From contig URUC01000025.1 of the NCBI GenBank assembly GCA_900550965.1, positions 1-24,584 of the forward strand: DNA of 24,584 nucleotides. The letters are read 5' to 3'. The notes beneath the pieces are model-generated. The model did no database searches, was not told the origin of the DNA, and was given only the letters and a program-made list of their open reading frames with translations. The position numbers and the translations under genes were made by a program. The DNA comes from an uncultured Collinsella sp. (lineage in GTDB: Bacteria; Actinomycetota; Coriobacteriia; Coriobacteriales; Coriobacteriaceae). The stretch's first letter is position 1; each line of letters starts with the position of its first letter. Below, piece by piece: positions 15,387-22,609 of this stretch.

Positions 15387-16607
15387 ATGGCAAATAAGAA
15401 AAAGAACCCCGCACCCGAGCCGACGCCCGAGCAGCAGGCTCGCGCCGCCTCCAGCTCTCGCAAGAAGCAGCGCAAGACCCGCGTGTCCAAGACCGTCAAG
15501 ATCGTTCTGGTGGTCATCGGCGTGCTGGCAATGCTACTTTCCGTCTCGGCCATGGCGTGCTCCGGCCTGATGTCGCAGGCCGAGGACACCTCGGGCTACA
15601 AGCTTACCGGCGGTGTAGCTGCCACTATCAACGGCACCAACCTCACCGAGGACACCGTGACCAAGCAGATCATGAGCATGCGCACGTCCTACGGCTACAC
15701 CAAGGACAAGGACTGGGCACAGTATCTGGTCGACAACGACCTCACGCCCAAGAAGTACCGCAAGCAACTCATCGACTCCTACACGCAGCAGATTCTGCTT
15801 CAACAGGCACAGAAGGAGAACGGCGTGACGGTGTCGGACGAGGAGGTCGAGAAGGCTTGGAAGGACGCGTGCAAGAGCGCGGGCGGTGCCAAGGCCTTTA
15901 AGAAGACCCTTAAGACCTACGGCTACACCGAGGACACCTACAAGGACTCGCTCAAGGAGAGCCTGGCGCAGCAAAAGCTTAAGGATGCTGTGGCGCCCAC
16001 CAGCAAGCCCAAGGACAGCGAGATTGTCGATTACATCAACGAGAACCTGTCCAACTACAACGATGCCCGTCGCTCGTCGAACATCCTGATCAAGGTTGAT
16101 TCCGACGCTTCCGACGAGGACAAGGCTGCCGCCAAGGCCAAGGCGCAGGAGTGCCTGGACAAGATCAACTCCGGTGAGCTGAGCTTTGAGGACGCCGTTG
16201 AACAGTACTCCGAGGACACCGGATCCAAGGAGAAGAAGGGCGATGTGGGCTGGGATAAGCTCACCACCTTTGTCGACAGCTACCAGACGGCGCTCGAGGG
16301 GCTCAACAAGGGCGACGTGAGCGAAGTCATCGAGTCGACCTATGGCTACCACATCATCAAGTGCACCGACTACTTCCATGTCGATAATCAGGTTGACGAC
16401 ATCAACCAGGTGCCCAAGGCCATCAAAAAGTACGTCTCCAACGTGGTGAAGACGCAGACGGCAAGCACCGCGTACAGCGAGTGGCTGGAGCAGTACAAGA
16501 AGGATGCCGACATCACCGTCAACCCCATGCCCAAAGACGTGCCATACAACGTCAGTCTGAAGGGCGTCACCAAGAGTTCGACCGACGATTCGTCGACGAC
16601 TGAGTAA
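15387..16607 (+). CDS. membrane-anchored PrsA/SurA-like parvulin peptidyl-prolyl isomerase
   Basis: Proteins of this type help exported proteins to fold on the outer face of the membrane. ATG 15387 with GCGAAAGG upstream gives 406 residues; an earlier in-frame ATG at 15288 lies inside the copy D repeat and is rejected. Residues 1-36 are Lys/Arg/Pro-rich and residues 37-58 form a hydrophobic span ending at Cys58 (SAMAC), which is not a good lipobox. A SurA_N-like helical region (about 70-190) precedes a parvulin domain (about 226-325), seen in RRSSNILIKV, LSFEDAVEQYSED, KKGDVGW and STYGYHIIKCTD. A helical C-terminal region and a Ser/Thr tail follow. It could assist folding of large secreted proteins such as the GH31 enzyme; that link is inference. 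yqeY follows after 54 bases. Confidence 0.88.
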   Translation: MANKKKNPAPEPTPEQQARAASSSRKKQRKTRVSKTVKIVLVVIGVLAMLLSVSAMACSGLMSQAEDTSGYKLTGGVAATINGTNLTEDTVTKQIMSMRTSYGYTKDKDWAQYLVDNDLTPKKYRKQLIDSYTQQILLQQAQKENGVTVSDEEVEKAWKDACKSAGGAKAFKKTLKTYGYTEDTYKDSLKESLAQQKLKDAVAPTSKPKDSEIVDYINENLSNYNDARRSSNILIKVDSDASDEDKAAAKAKAQECLDKINSGELSFEDAVEQYSEDTGSKEKKGDVGWDKLTTFVDSYQTALEGLNKGDVSEVIESTYGYHIIKCTDYFHVDNQVDDINQVPKAIKKYVSNVVKTQTASTAYSEWLEQYKKDADITVNPMPKDVPYNVSLKGVTKSSTDDSSTTE

Positions 16608-16612
16608 TCATG

Positions 16613-16638
16613 GGGCGGTGCTCGCGCGAGTGCCGCCC
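16613..16638 (+). repeat. GC-rich hairpin between the foldase gene and yqeY
   Basis: A 13-bp stem, counting two wobbles, is centred on the palindrome CTCGCGCGAG (16621-16630). No T run follows. It may be an intercistronic processing or weak attenuating structure, and it ends about 10 bases before the yqeY ribosome binding site. Confidence 0.5.
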
Positions 16639-16661
16639 GCGCTATTAGAGAGGATTTGCAG

Positions 16662-17105
16662 ATGACCAACGAAGAGCTGCAGAAAGAAATGATCGCGGCC
16701 ATGAAGGCCAAGGACAAGGTTCGCCTGTCCATCATTCGCCAGGTTAAGGCCGAGGTGAAGAATATCGAGGTCAACGAGCGCCGCGATGTGACTGAGGAAG
16801 ACGTCAACAGCATGATCAAGCGTCTGATCAAGCAGACGAGCGAGACGCTGGAGATGTCCATCAAGGCCGGCACCGACCAGGAGCGTACCGACAACCTGAC
16901 CGAGCAGGTCAAGATTCTGGAGAGCCTGCTGCCCGCGCAGGTTTCGGGCAAGGAGCTCGAGGCTCTGATCGAGCAGGTCATCGCTGAGCTGGGCGCCACG
17001 TCCAAGAAGCAGATGGGCCAGGTCATGGGGGCGCTCGGCAAAGCCACCGGCGGCAACTTCGACAAGCCGGCAGCAGCAAAGATCGTTGGCGCGAAATTGG
17101 CGTAA
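16662..17105 (+). CDS. yqeY: GatB/YqeY domain protein
   Basis: This 147-residue protein belongs to the YqeY family, which resembles the C-terminal tRNA-binding tail of GatB in the Asp/Glu-tRNA amidotransferase. Its exact function is not established. Family marks are the N-terminal AMKAKDKVRLSIIRQ, the EKEV-like NIEVNERRDVTEEDV region, LLPAQ in the middle, and a C-terminal GQVMGAL plus a VGAKLA ending. ATG 16662 is 8 bases from GAGAGG; an in-frame TTG at 16656 is too close. It probably shares a transcript with the preceding foldase gene and ends at a clear terminator. Confidence 0.9.
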   Translation: MTNEELQKEMIAAMKAKDKVRLSIIRQVKAEVKNIEVNERRDVTEEDVNSMIKRLIKQTSETLEMSIKAGTDQERTDNLTEQVKILESLLPAQVSGKELEALIEQVIAELGATSKKQMGQVMGALGKATGGNFDKPAAAKIVGAKLA

Positions 17106-17135
17106 GTGCCGGCCGACACATAGTTGATGTTGAGG

Positions 17136-17168
17136 GGGGCGTGACCATTGCGGTCGCGCCCCTTTTTT
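17136..17168 (+). terminator. Rho-independent terminator after yqeY
   Basis: GGGGCGTGACC (17136-17146) pairs with GGTCGCGCCCC (17152-17162) with one wobble around a 5-nt loop. Six T residues follow directly. Confidence 0.92.
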
Positions 17169-17182
17169 GATGGCAGCTGAAG

Positions 17183-17257
17183 GGCACTCATTGGGGACAG
17201 ACTTAAATGAGTGCCCGCTCATTGGGTGCTCATTTAAGTCTGTCCCCAATGAGTGCC
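17183..17257. repeat. GGGACAG palindrome, copy E (inverted dimer, 29-bp arms)
   Basis: Positions 17183-17211 are an exact reverse complement of 17229-17257. Each side is itself a unit. On the left, arms GGCACTCA and TGAGTGCC enclose the 17-nt core TTGGGGACAGACTTAAA (17191-17207). On the right, arms GGTGCTCA and TGAGTGCC enclose TTTAAGTCTGTCCCCAA (17233-17249). The right unit keeps pairing through two G-T wobbles. The element lies just beyond the yqeY terminator and more than 100 bases before the ABC operon. Confidence 0.9.
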
Positions 17258-17329
17258 TAATGAGTGGGTGGAAGATTGCGGGTTCTTTACGGGAATGTAG
17301 TGTGGGCTGCGGAAACGTGGTTCTTTCCG

Positions 17330-17335
17330 TACAAT
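17330..17335 (+). promoter_or_regulatory. candidate -10 element of the amino-acid ABC operon
   Basis: TACAAT lies 35 bases before the ATPase start, in a region that needs a new promoter because a terminator lies upstream. No convincing -35 hexamer is seen. Confidence 0.4.
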
Positions 17336-17370
17336 AGTTCAACTCGTGTAAACGCAGGGAAGGGACATTC

Positions 17371-18102
17371 ATGGCAGACATGATCGAGATCAAGCATCTC
17401 AACAAGTACTTTGGCGACCTGCATGTGCTCAAAGATATCAACCTCACCGTCAAGCGCGGCGAGAAGCTCGTAATGATCGGGCCTTCCGGCTCGGGTAAGT
17501 CGACGCTCATCCGTTGCGTCGATTATCTGGAGGAGCCCACGTCGGGCGAGGTCATCATCGACGGTACGCCGCTTACCAAAAAGAACCACCTGGAGATGGC
17601 TCGCAAGTATAGTTCCATGGTGTTTCAGCAGTTCAACCTGTATCCCAACATGACGGTGCTCGGCAACCTGACGCTCGCGCCCATCAAGCTGCAAAAGAAG
17701 AGCAAGGAGGAGGCGACCGAGATCGCCATCGCCGCACTCAAGCGCGTCGGCATGGCGCATAAGGCCGGCGAGTATCCGCAGAATCTCTCGGGTGGTCAGC
17801 AGCAGCGCATCGCCATCGCCCGCGCCCTGTGCACCAAGCAGCCCATCATCCTGTTTGACGAGCCGACCTCGGCGCTCGACCCCGAGATGGTCCAGGAGGT
17901 TCTGGACGTTATGATTGAGCTCGCGCAGGAGGACATCACCATGATCTGCGTGACGCACGAGATGGGCTTTGCGCGCCAGGTGGCCGACCGCGTCATCTTT
18001 ATGGAGGACGGCCGCATTCTGGAGGAGGGCACGCCCGAGCACTTCTTCGATAACCCCGAGAACCCGCGCTGCCGCGAGTTCCTGTCCAAGATTCTGCACT
18101 AG
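17371..18102 (+). CDS. polar amino-acid ABC transporter ATP-binding protein (GlnQ type)
   Basis: This cytoplasmic ATPase powers amino-acid import with the next three gene products. All motifs are present in 243 residues: Walker A GPSGSGKST (37-45), Q-loop near Gln86, signature LSGGQQQ (139-145), Walker B ILFDEP (160-165), D-loop SALD (167-170) and switch His196 (VTHEMGF). The SALDPEMV and THEMGFARQVADRVIFM wording is typical of the glutamine/polar amino-acid subfamily. ATG 17371 follows GGGAAGGGA. It is the first gene of a four-gene operon; the next gene begins within about 10 bases. Confidence 0.95.
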   Translation: MADMIEIKHLNKYFGDLHVLKDINLTVKRGEKLVMIGPSGSGKSTLIRCVDYLEEPTSGEVIIDGTPLTKKNHLEMARKYSSMVFQQFNLYPNMTVLGNLTLAPIKLQKKSKEEATEIAIAALKRVGMAHKAGEYPQNLSGGQQQRIAIARALCTKQPIILFDEPTSALDPEMVQEVLDVMIELAQEDITMICVTHEMGFARQVADRVIFMEDGRILEEGTPEHFFDNPENPRCREFLSKILH

Positions 18103-18110
18103 GCGCGGTG

Positions 18111-18986
18111 ATGGACATGACGGATATGACGAGGGCGGCCGTGTCGCGCCGTCACTTTTTGCAGCTGGCGGGCGCCGGCATGCTTGCGCTGACGGGGACC
18201 GCGCTTACCGGTTGCGGCAACTCCACCAGCGGCGAGGGCTCCGACAAGGGGTCCAAGCTTGCGGCCATTAAGTCGCGTGGACATCTGAATGCCGGCGTCA
18301 AGAAGGACGTTCCCGGCTATGGCTATTACGACACCGCCAAGGGCCGCTTTGAGGGCATGGAAGTCGATTTGTGCTACCAGATCGCCGCTGCCGTCTTTGG
18401 CGTGAGCTACAAGGAAGCCCGTGCCCAGGAGCTTGTCGAGTTTACCGACGTAACGCCCAAGACACGCGGCCCGCTGATCGATAACGGCCAACTCGACGTG
18501 GTCGCAGCGACCTACACCATCACCGACGAGCGCAAGAAGAGCTGGGATTTCTCGACGCCGTACCGCACCGACTACGTGGGACTCATGGTCAAGAAGCGTT
18601 CGGGCTTTACCTCGATTGAGGACCTGGACGGCAAGGTCATCGGCGTGAGCCAGGGTGCCACCACGCAGGGCCTGATCGAGCAGATGATCAAGGACAACGG
18701 CTTTAGCTGCAAGCCCGAGTTTAGGGCCTTTAGCGGCTACCCCATCATCAAGAGCTCGCTCGACGCCGGCAATATCGACGTCTTTGCCATGGACCGCTCC
18801 ACGCTGGCCGGTTACATGAACGAGACCGTTGAGCTGTTGCAGCCCGAGGTCAAGTTTGGCGAGCAGGGCTACGGCGTGGCGACCAAGAAGGGCTGCGACC
18901 TTTCGGCCGTGGTCGATCAGGTGATTTGCAATCGTCTGGCCGACGGCTGGCTCGACCAAGAGGTCAAGACCTGGGGTCTTGTATAG
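18111..18986 (+). CDS. amino-acid ABC transporter substrate-binding lipoprotein with Tat-type signal
   Basis: This protein captures an amino acid outside the membrane for the adjoining permeases. Counted from ATG 18111, the signal reads SRRHFLQLAG (12-21), then a hydrophobic stretch and the lipobox LTGC with Cys35. The twin arginine followed by x-F-L suggests export by the Tat pathway, which is uncommon for this family. The mature part shows the SBP_bac_3 fold: FEGMEVDLCYQIA, a LIDNGQLDVVAATYTIT-like segment, DFSTPY, and DLDGKVIGVSQGAT. The start is uncertain: GTG 18108, ATG 18111, ATG 18117 and ATG 18126 are all in frame and the ribosome binding site is weak, so coupling to the upstream ATPase gene is likely. 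The ligand cannot be fixed; glutamine, glutamate or cystine are possible. Confidence 0.92.
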   Translation: MDMTDMTRAAVSRRHFLQLAGAGMLALTGTALTGCGNSTSGEGSDKGSKLAAIKSRGHLNAGVKKDVPGYGYYDTAKGRFEGMEVDLCYQIAAAVFGVSYKEARAQELVEFTDVTPKTRGPLIDNGQLDVVAATYTITDERKKSWDFSTPYRTDYVGLMVKKRSGFTSIEDLDGKVIGVSQGATTQGLIEQMIKDNGFSCKPEFRAFSGYPIIKSSLDAGNIDVFAMDRSTLAGYMNETVELLQPEVKFGEQGYGVATKKGCDLSAVVDQVICNRLADGWLDQEVKTWGLV

Positions 18987-19011
18987 GCGCATCGTCCAAG
19001 GAAGGAATCAA

Positions 19012-19758
19012 ATGCTCGAAGGATTATTTGACGCCGACCGTTGGTCGACGACATTTCAAAACATGGGGCCCTTCTGGGAGGGCTTTGGCGTGACGCTACA
19101 GGTGGTCGTTGCCGGTCTGCTGCTGTCGCTGGTGCTGGGCACGCTGCTGGGTGTGTTCTCTACCACCCGTTCGCGCGTGCTGCGCGCCATAAGCCGCGTA
19201 TACGTGGAGTTTTACCAGAACACCCCGTTGCCTGCGCAGGTGCTCTTTATGTACATGGCCGGTCCGCAGTTTTTGCAGGTCATAACCGGTGCCGACCAGC
19301 CGGTGCGCATCGCGCCGTTCGTGCTGGGCTTCTTGGGTGTGGGCCTGTATCACGCGGCCTACATTTCGGAGGTCATCCGCACTGGTATCGAGGCGGTTCC
19401 GCGCGGTCAGATGGAGGCGGCCCAGAGCCAGGGCTTCACCCGAGCGCAGGCGTACTGGTACATCGTGCTGCCCCAGACGTTCAAGATCATTCTGCCGCCG
19501 CTGTGTAACCAAGCGCTCAACCTGGTCAAGAACACGTCGGTGCTGGCGCTTGTGGCCGGCGGCGACCTTATGTACCGTTCCGACAACTTTGTGAGTCTGT
19601 ACGGTTACCTGCAGGGATACATCGTCTGCTGCCTTATGTACTTCATCATCTGCTTTCCGCTCGCCATGCTGGTGCAGTGGCTCGAGCGCCGCTCCAAGGA
19701 GCGTCCGCGCGGCGTGAGCCTGGCCGAGCTGGGGCTCGACAACGTAGAGGAGGCCTAG
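19012..19758 (+). CDS. amino-acid ABC transporter permease (HisM/GlnP type), first
   Basis: This is one of two inner-membrane permease subunits of the importer. ATG 19012 follows AAGGAAGGA and gives 248 residues; an earlier in-frame ATG at 18979 overlaps the lipoprotein gene and lacks a site. Hydrophobic spans begin near residue 25 (TLQVVVAGLLLSLVLG). The conserved cytoplasmic EAA loop (about 122-157) reads GIEAVPRGQMEAAQSQGF, followed by LPQTFKIILPP. The N-terminal YVEFYQNTPLPAQ segment is typical of polar amino-acid permeases. The next permease gene starts after only 3 bases. Confidence 0.93.
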   Translation: MLEGLFDADRWSTTFQNMGPFWEGFGVTLQVVVAGLLLSLVLGTLLGVFSTTRSRVLRAISRVYVEFYQNTPLPAQVLFMYMAGPQFLQVITGADQPVRIAPFVLGFLGVGLYHAAYISEVIRTGIEAVPRGQMEAAQSQGFTRAQAYWYIVLPQTFKIILPPLCNQALNLVKNTSVLALVAGGDLMYRSDNFVSLYGYLQGYIVCCLMYFIICFPLAMLVQWLERRSKERPRGVSLAELGLDNVEEA

Positions 19759-19761
19759 CGC

Positions 19762-20400
19762 ATGGAAATCTTCAACGCGACCAACCTGCTCTACATTTGG
19801 GGCGGCTTTGTTAAGACCATAGAGATCTCGGCGCTGTCGATCTTTTTCTCGCTCATCTTTGGCACGGTGCTGGCGCTCGTTAAAAGCTACGCGCCCCGCC
19901 CATTCCGTATTTTGGTGAGCGCCTATATCGAGCTGTTCCGCTGCACGCCGAACCTGCTGTGGATCCTGTTTATCTACTTTACGGTGCAGGGTTTGGACAT
20001 TGTGATTTCGACCATCGCCTTTACGCTGTTTACCAGCGCTGTTATGGCCGAGATTGTGCGCGGCGGCCTCAACTCGATTCCGCGTGGCCAGTTTGAGGCG
20101 GCGCAGAGCCAGGGTTTCGGCTTCTTTGCCACCATGCGCTACATCATTCTGCCGCAGACGTTTAAGACGATCATTCCGGCGCTGTTTAGCCAGTGCACGA
20201 CCGTCATCAAGGACAGCTCGTATCTTTCGGGCATTAACGTGGCCGAGCTCATGTACACGGCAAACGTTGTGATGGCCCACGCAATCGACCTGTCGCGGGT
20301 TCTTATGCTCTACGGCCTGGTGTTTGCGATGTACTTTGTGCTCAACTTTGGTATCTCGCTGCTGGTTCGCGCATATCAGAGGCGAATGGTGGCAGCGTAG
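19762..20400 (+). CDS. amino-acid ABC transporter permease, second
   Basis: This is the partner permease, 212 residues long, with the same architecture. The N-terminal span FVKTIEISALSIFFSLIFG is followed by YIELFRCTPNLLW. The EAA loop (about 97-134) contains GLNSIPRGQFEAAQSQGF and LPQTFKTIIPA. AGAGGAGG (19746-19753) lies in the end of the upstream gene, 8 bases before ATG 19762. Two distinct permeases imply a heterodimeric channel. A small palindrome (copy F) begins 2 bases after the stop. Confidence 0.93.
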   Translation: MEIFNATNLLYIWGGFVKTIEISALSIFFSLIFGTVLALVKSYAPRPFRILVSAYIELFRCTPNLLWILFIYFTVQGLDIVISTIAFTLFTSAVMAEIVRGGLNSIPRGQFEAAQSQGFGFFATMRYIILPQTFKTIIPALFSQCTTVIKDSSYLSGINVAELMYTANVVMAHAIDLSRVLMLYGLVFAMYFVLNFGISLLVRAYQRRMVAA

Positions 20401-20402
20401 AA

Positions 20403-20431
20403 TGTGGCAAAGGGACAGTCCCTTTGTCACA
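20403..20431. repeat. GGGACAG palindrome, copy F (short form)
   Basis: Arms TGTGGC (20403-20408) and GTCACA (20426-20431) pair with one wobble around the 17-nt core AAAGGGACAGTCCCTTT. The core is itself a 7-bp hairpin. The element fills most of the gap between the permease stop and the ribosome binding site of the next gene. Confidence 0.8.
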
Positions 20432-20448
20432 TAGAGAAAGGAATCGCG

Positions 20449-21072
20449 ATGAGCGATCTGGAGAATAAGAAGAATCCTGTGGTCATTACCATCGCGCGCG
20501 ATTTTGGTGCCGAGGGTCACGAGATCGGACGCATACTTGCCGATGAGTTGGGGATTCCGCTGTACGATAACGAGCTGCTGGTGCGTGCGTCGCTGCGCGC
20601 GGGCGAGTCGCTCGATAAGATGGCCGCCTACGACGAGCGCCTGGCCGTGGAGAACATGGCGTTTCTGCCCGACCGCTACGATGCGCGTTCGTACTCGGAC
20701 AAGTTGTTCCAAAAGATGAGCCAGGTGATTTTGGACTTGGGCGAGACTGAGAGCTGCATTATCGAGGGCCGCCTGTCTGACTACCTGCTGCGCAATAACC
20801 CCAACCACATCGCCGTACTGGTGACCGCACCCTTTGAGGACCGCGTCGAGATCGTGCGCAAGAAGCGCGGCCTCAACAAAAAGAAGGGCGCCAAGCTGGT
20901 CAAACAGCAGCAGAAAGCGCGCGAGGCGTTCTATAAGCGCTACAGCGCCGGCAAGTGGAAGATGACGAGCGGCAAGGACATCGTCGTCAACCGCGCCAAG
21001 CTGGGCCGCGAAGGCTGCAAGGACGTCATCGCCGCAGCCTACCGCTACAAAGTGGCTCAACTCGAAGGCTAG
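20449..21072 (+). CDS. cytidylate kinase-like family protein
   Basis: This 207-residue protein resembles the cytidylate-kinase-like P-loop family rather than a true Cmk. ITIARDFGAEGHEIGRILADELG (from about residue 13) is the variant phosphate-binding region of that family. ESCIIEGRLSDYLLRN and IAVLVTAPFEDRVEIVRKKRGL match the central strand and the LID-like region. The substrate is unknown. ATG 20449 is preceded by AGAAAGGA; an upstream in-frame GTG at 20404 lies inside copy F and is rejected. It lies directly after the ABC operon and could be read through from it, but a functional link is not evident. Confidence 0.82.
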   Translation: MSDLENKKNPVVITIARDFGAEGHEIGRILADELGIPLYDNELLVRASLRAGESLDKMAAYDERLAVENMAFLPDRYDARSYSDKLFQKMSQVILDLGETESCIIEGRLSDYLLRNNPNHIAVLVTAPFEDRVEIVRKKRGLNKKKGAKLVKQQQKAREAFYKRYSAGKWKMTSGKDIVVNRAKLGREGCKDVIAAAYRYKVAQLEG

Positions 21073-21082
21073 CCGACCCAAA

Positions 21083-21117
21083 ACCATCACAAAGGGTACA
21101 GGCACCTTTGCGGTGGT
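21083..21117. repeat. GGGACAG palindrome, copy G (degenerate)
   Basis: Arms ACCATCACA (21083-21091) and TGCGGTGGT (21109-21117) pair with two wobbles around the 17-nt core AAGGGTACAGGCACCTT. The core carries GGTACAG where most copies have GGGACAG. It starts 11 bases after the stop codon of the cytidylate-kinase-like gene. Confidence 0.65.
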
Positions 21118-21135
21118 CGGGCGGCCGGCATAGAA

Positions 21136-21171
21136 AAAGTCCCCGCCGGGCGCGTGCTCGACGGGGACTTT
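21136..21171. terminator. bidirectional Rho-independent terminator
   Basis: AAAGTCCCCGCCG (21136-21148) pairs with 21159-21171 with one wobble around a 10-nt loop. The A-rich left flank gives a good T tail for the leftward nfn operon. The rightward tail is short. Confidence 0.85.
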
Positions 21172-21199
21172 GCCGTTTGGTGGCTAGCGCTGCAGGTGA

Positions 21200-22609
21200 T
21201 TACTCGCCCAGCAGGCTCTTGGTGATGGAAGCGGCGGCCTTCTTGCCGGCGCCCATCGCCAGAATGACCGTAGCGGCACCGGTGACGATGTCGCCGCCGG
21301 CCCAGATGCGGGGATCGGTGGTCTGGCCGGTCTCCTCGTCGGCGACAATGTAGCCCCACTTGTTGAGCTCCATCTTGCCGCCGATCTTCTTTGCGAAGGG
21401 GTTGGCGTTGGTGCCGATAGCCGAGATTGCGACGTCGCAGGGAATCTCCTCGATGGCGCCCTCGATGGGCACCGGGCGACGACGGCCGGACTCGTCGGGC
21501 TCGCCGAGCTCCATCTTCTGGACCTTGACGGCGCACACGGAGCCGTCCTCGCCAGCGACAAACTCGAGCGGGGAAACGAGCGGCAGAACCTCGACGCCCT
21601 CGGCCTTAGCATGGTGCAGCTCGGCGCGACGGCAGGGCATCTCGTCCTCGGTACGACGGTAGGCGATGATGGCGTGCTCGGCGCCCAGACGCTTGGCGGT
21701 ACGGACGGCGTCCATAGCCACGTTGCCGCCACCAAAGACGACGACGTTCTTGCCGTGCTTGGTGGGGGTGTCGTACTCGGGGAACTTGTTGGCCTTCATC
21801 AGGTTCACGCGGGTGAGGTACTCGTTCGCGAAGAAGACGTTGGGCAGGTTCTCGCCGGGGACGTTGAGGAACTTGGGCAGGCCAGCGCCGGTCGCCACGT
21901 AGATGGCGTCGAAGCCCTGCTCGAACAGCTCCTCGGCCGTGGCCATGTTGCCCACGACGGAGTTGTACTCAAACTTGACGCCCATGTCCTCCAGGCCGTC
22001 AATCTCGCGCTTGACGACCGCCTTGGGCAGACGGAACTCGGGGATGCCGTAGACCAGCACGCCGCCGCCGGTGAAGAAAGCCTCGAAGACGGTGACGTCA
22101 AAGCCGTTGCGGGCGAGCTCGCCAGCGCAGGTGATGCCGGACGGGCCGGAGCCGACGACGGCGACCTTCTTGCCGTTCTTGGGGGCCATCTTGGGCGTGG
22201 AGGCGAGCTCGGGGCGGTCACCCAGGAAGCGCTCGAGCTGGCCGATGGCCACGGGCTCGGACTTCTTACCACGGATGCACTTGCCCTCGCACTGGTTCTC
22301 CTGCGGGCAGACGCGGCCGCAGATGGCGGGAAGCATGGAGTCCTCGCGGATGGTATCGAGGGCGCCGCCGAAGTCCTTCGCGCGAATCTGCTCGATAAAG
22401 CGGGGGATGTTGATGTTGACGGGGCAGCCCTCAACACAGAACGGCTTCTTGCAGTTGAGGCAGCGCTCGGCCTCGGCCAGCGCCATCTCCTCGGTGAAGC
22501 CCTTGTCGACGGGGCGGAAGTCGCAGGCGCGCTCGGCAGCCGGCTCCTCGTTATCGGGGGTGCGGGGCGACTTCATATCGGCAACGAAACGACCGTTAAC
22601 TAGTGGCAT
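21200..22609 (-). CDS. nfnB: NfnB, large subunit of NADH-dependent ferredoxin:NADP+ oxidoreductase (GltD-like)
   Basis: With NfnA this cytoplasmic iron-sulfur flavoprotein couples reduction of NADP+ by ferredoxin and NADH through electron bifurcation. The 469 residues match the family size. The N-terminal ferredoxin-like part has two Cys sets, C50/C53/C58/C62 (CLNCKKPFC) and C97/C101/C107/C111, expected to bind two [4Fe-4S] clusters. FAD binds at VVGSGPSG (151-158) and the second nucleotide at FGGGNVAMD (292-300). WAGGDIVTGAATVILAMGAGK closes the FAD site. Sequence alone cannot exclude the GltD-type small subunit of glutamate synthase, but the adjacent NfnA-type gene and absence of a gltB gene favour Nfn. 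Its start overlaps the end of nfnA by 10 bases. Confidence 0.92.
   Translation of the reverse strand: MPLVNGRFVADMKSPRTPDNEEPAAERACDFRPVDKGFTEEMALAEAERCLNCKKPFCVEGCPVNINIPRFIEQIRAKDFGGALDTIREDSMLPAICGRVCPQENQCEGKCIRGKKSEPVAIGQLERFLGDRPELASTPKMAPKNGKKVAVVGSGPSGITCAGELARNGFDVTVFEAFFTGGGVLVYGIPEFRLPKAVVKREIDGLEDMGVKFEYNSVVGNMATAEELFEQGFDAIYVATGAGLPKFLNVPGENLPNVFFANEYLTRVNLMKANKFPEYDTPTKHGKNVVVFGGGNVAMDAVRTAKRLGAEHAIIAYRRTEDEMPCRRAELHHAKAEGVEVLPLVSPLEFVAGEDGSVCAVKVQKMELGEPDESGRRRPVPIEGAIEEIPCDVAISAIGTNANPFAKKIGGKMELNKWGYIVADEETGQTTDPRIWAGGDIVTGAATVILAMGAGKKAAASITKSLLGE

Noticed and set aside
19096..21105. 669-codon minus-strand open frame
   Set aside because: It is antisense to both permease genes and the cytidylate-kinase-like gene and has no domain signature.
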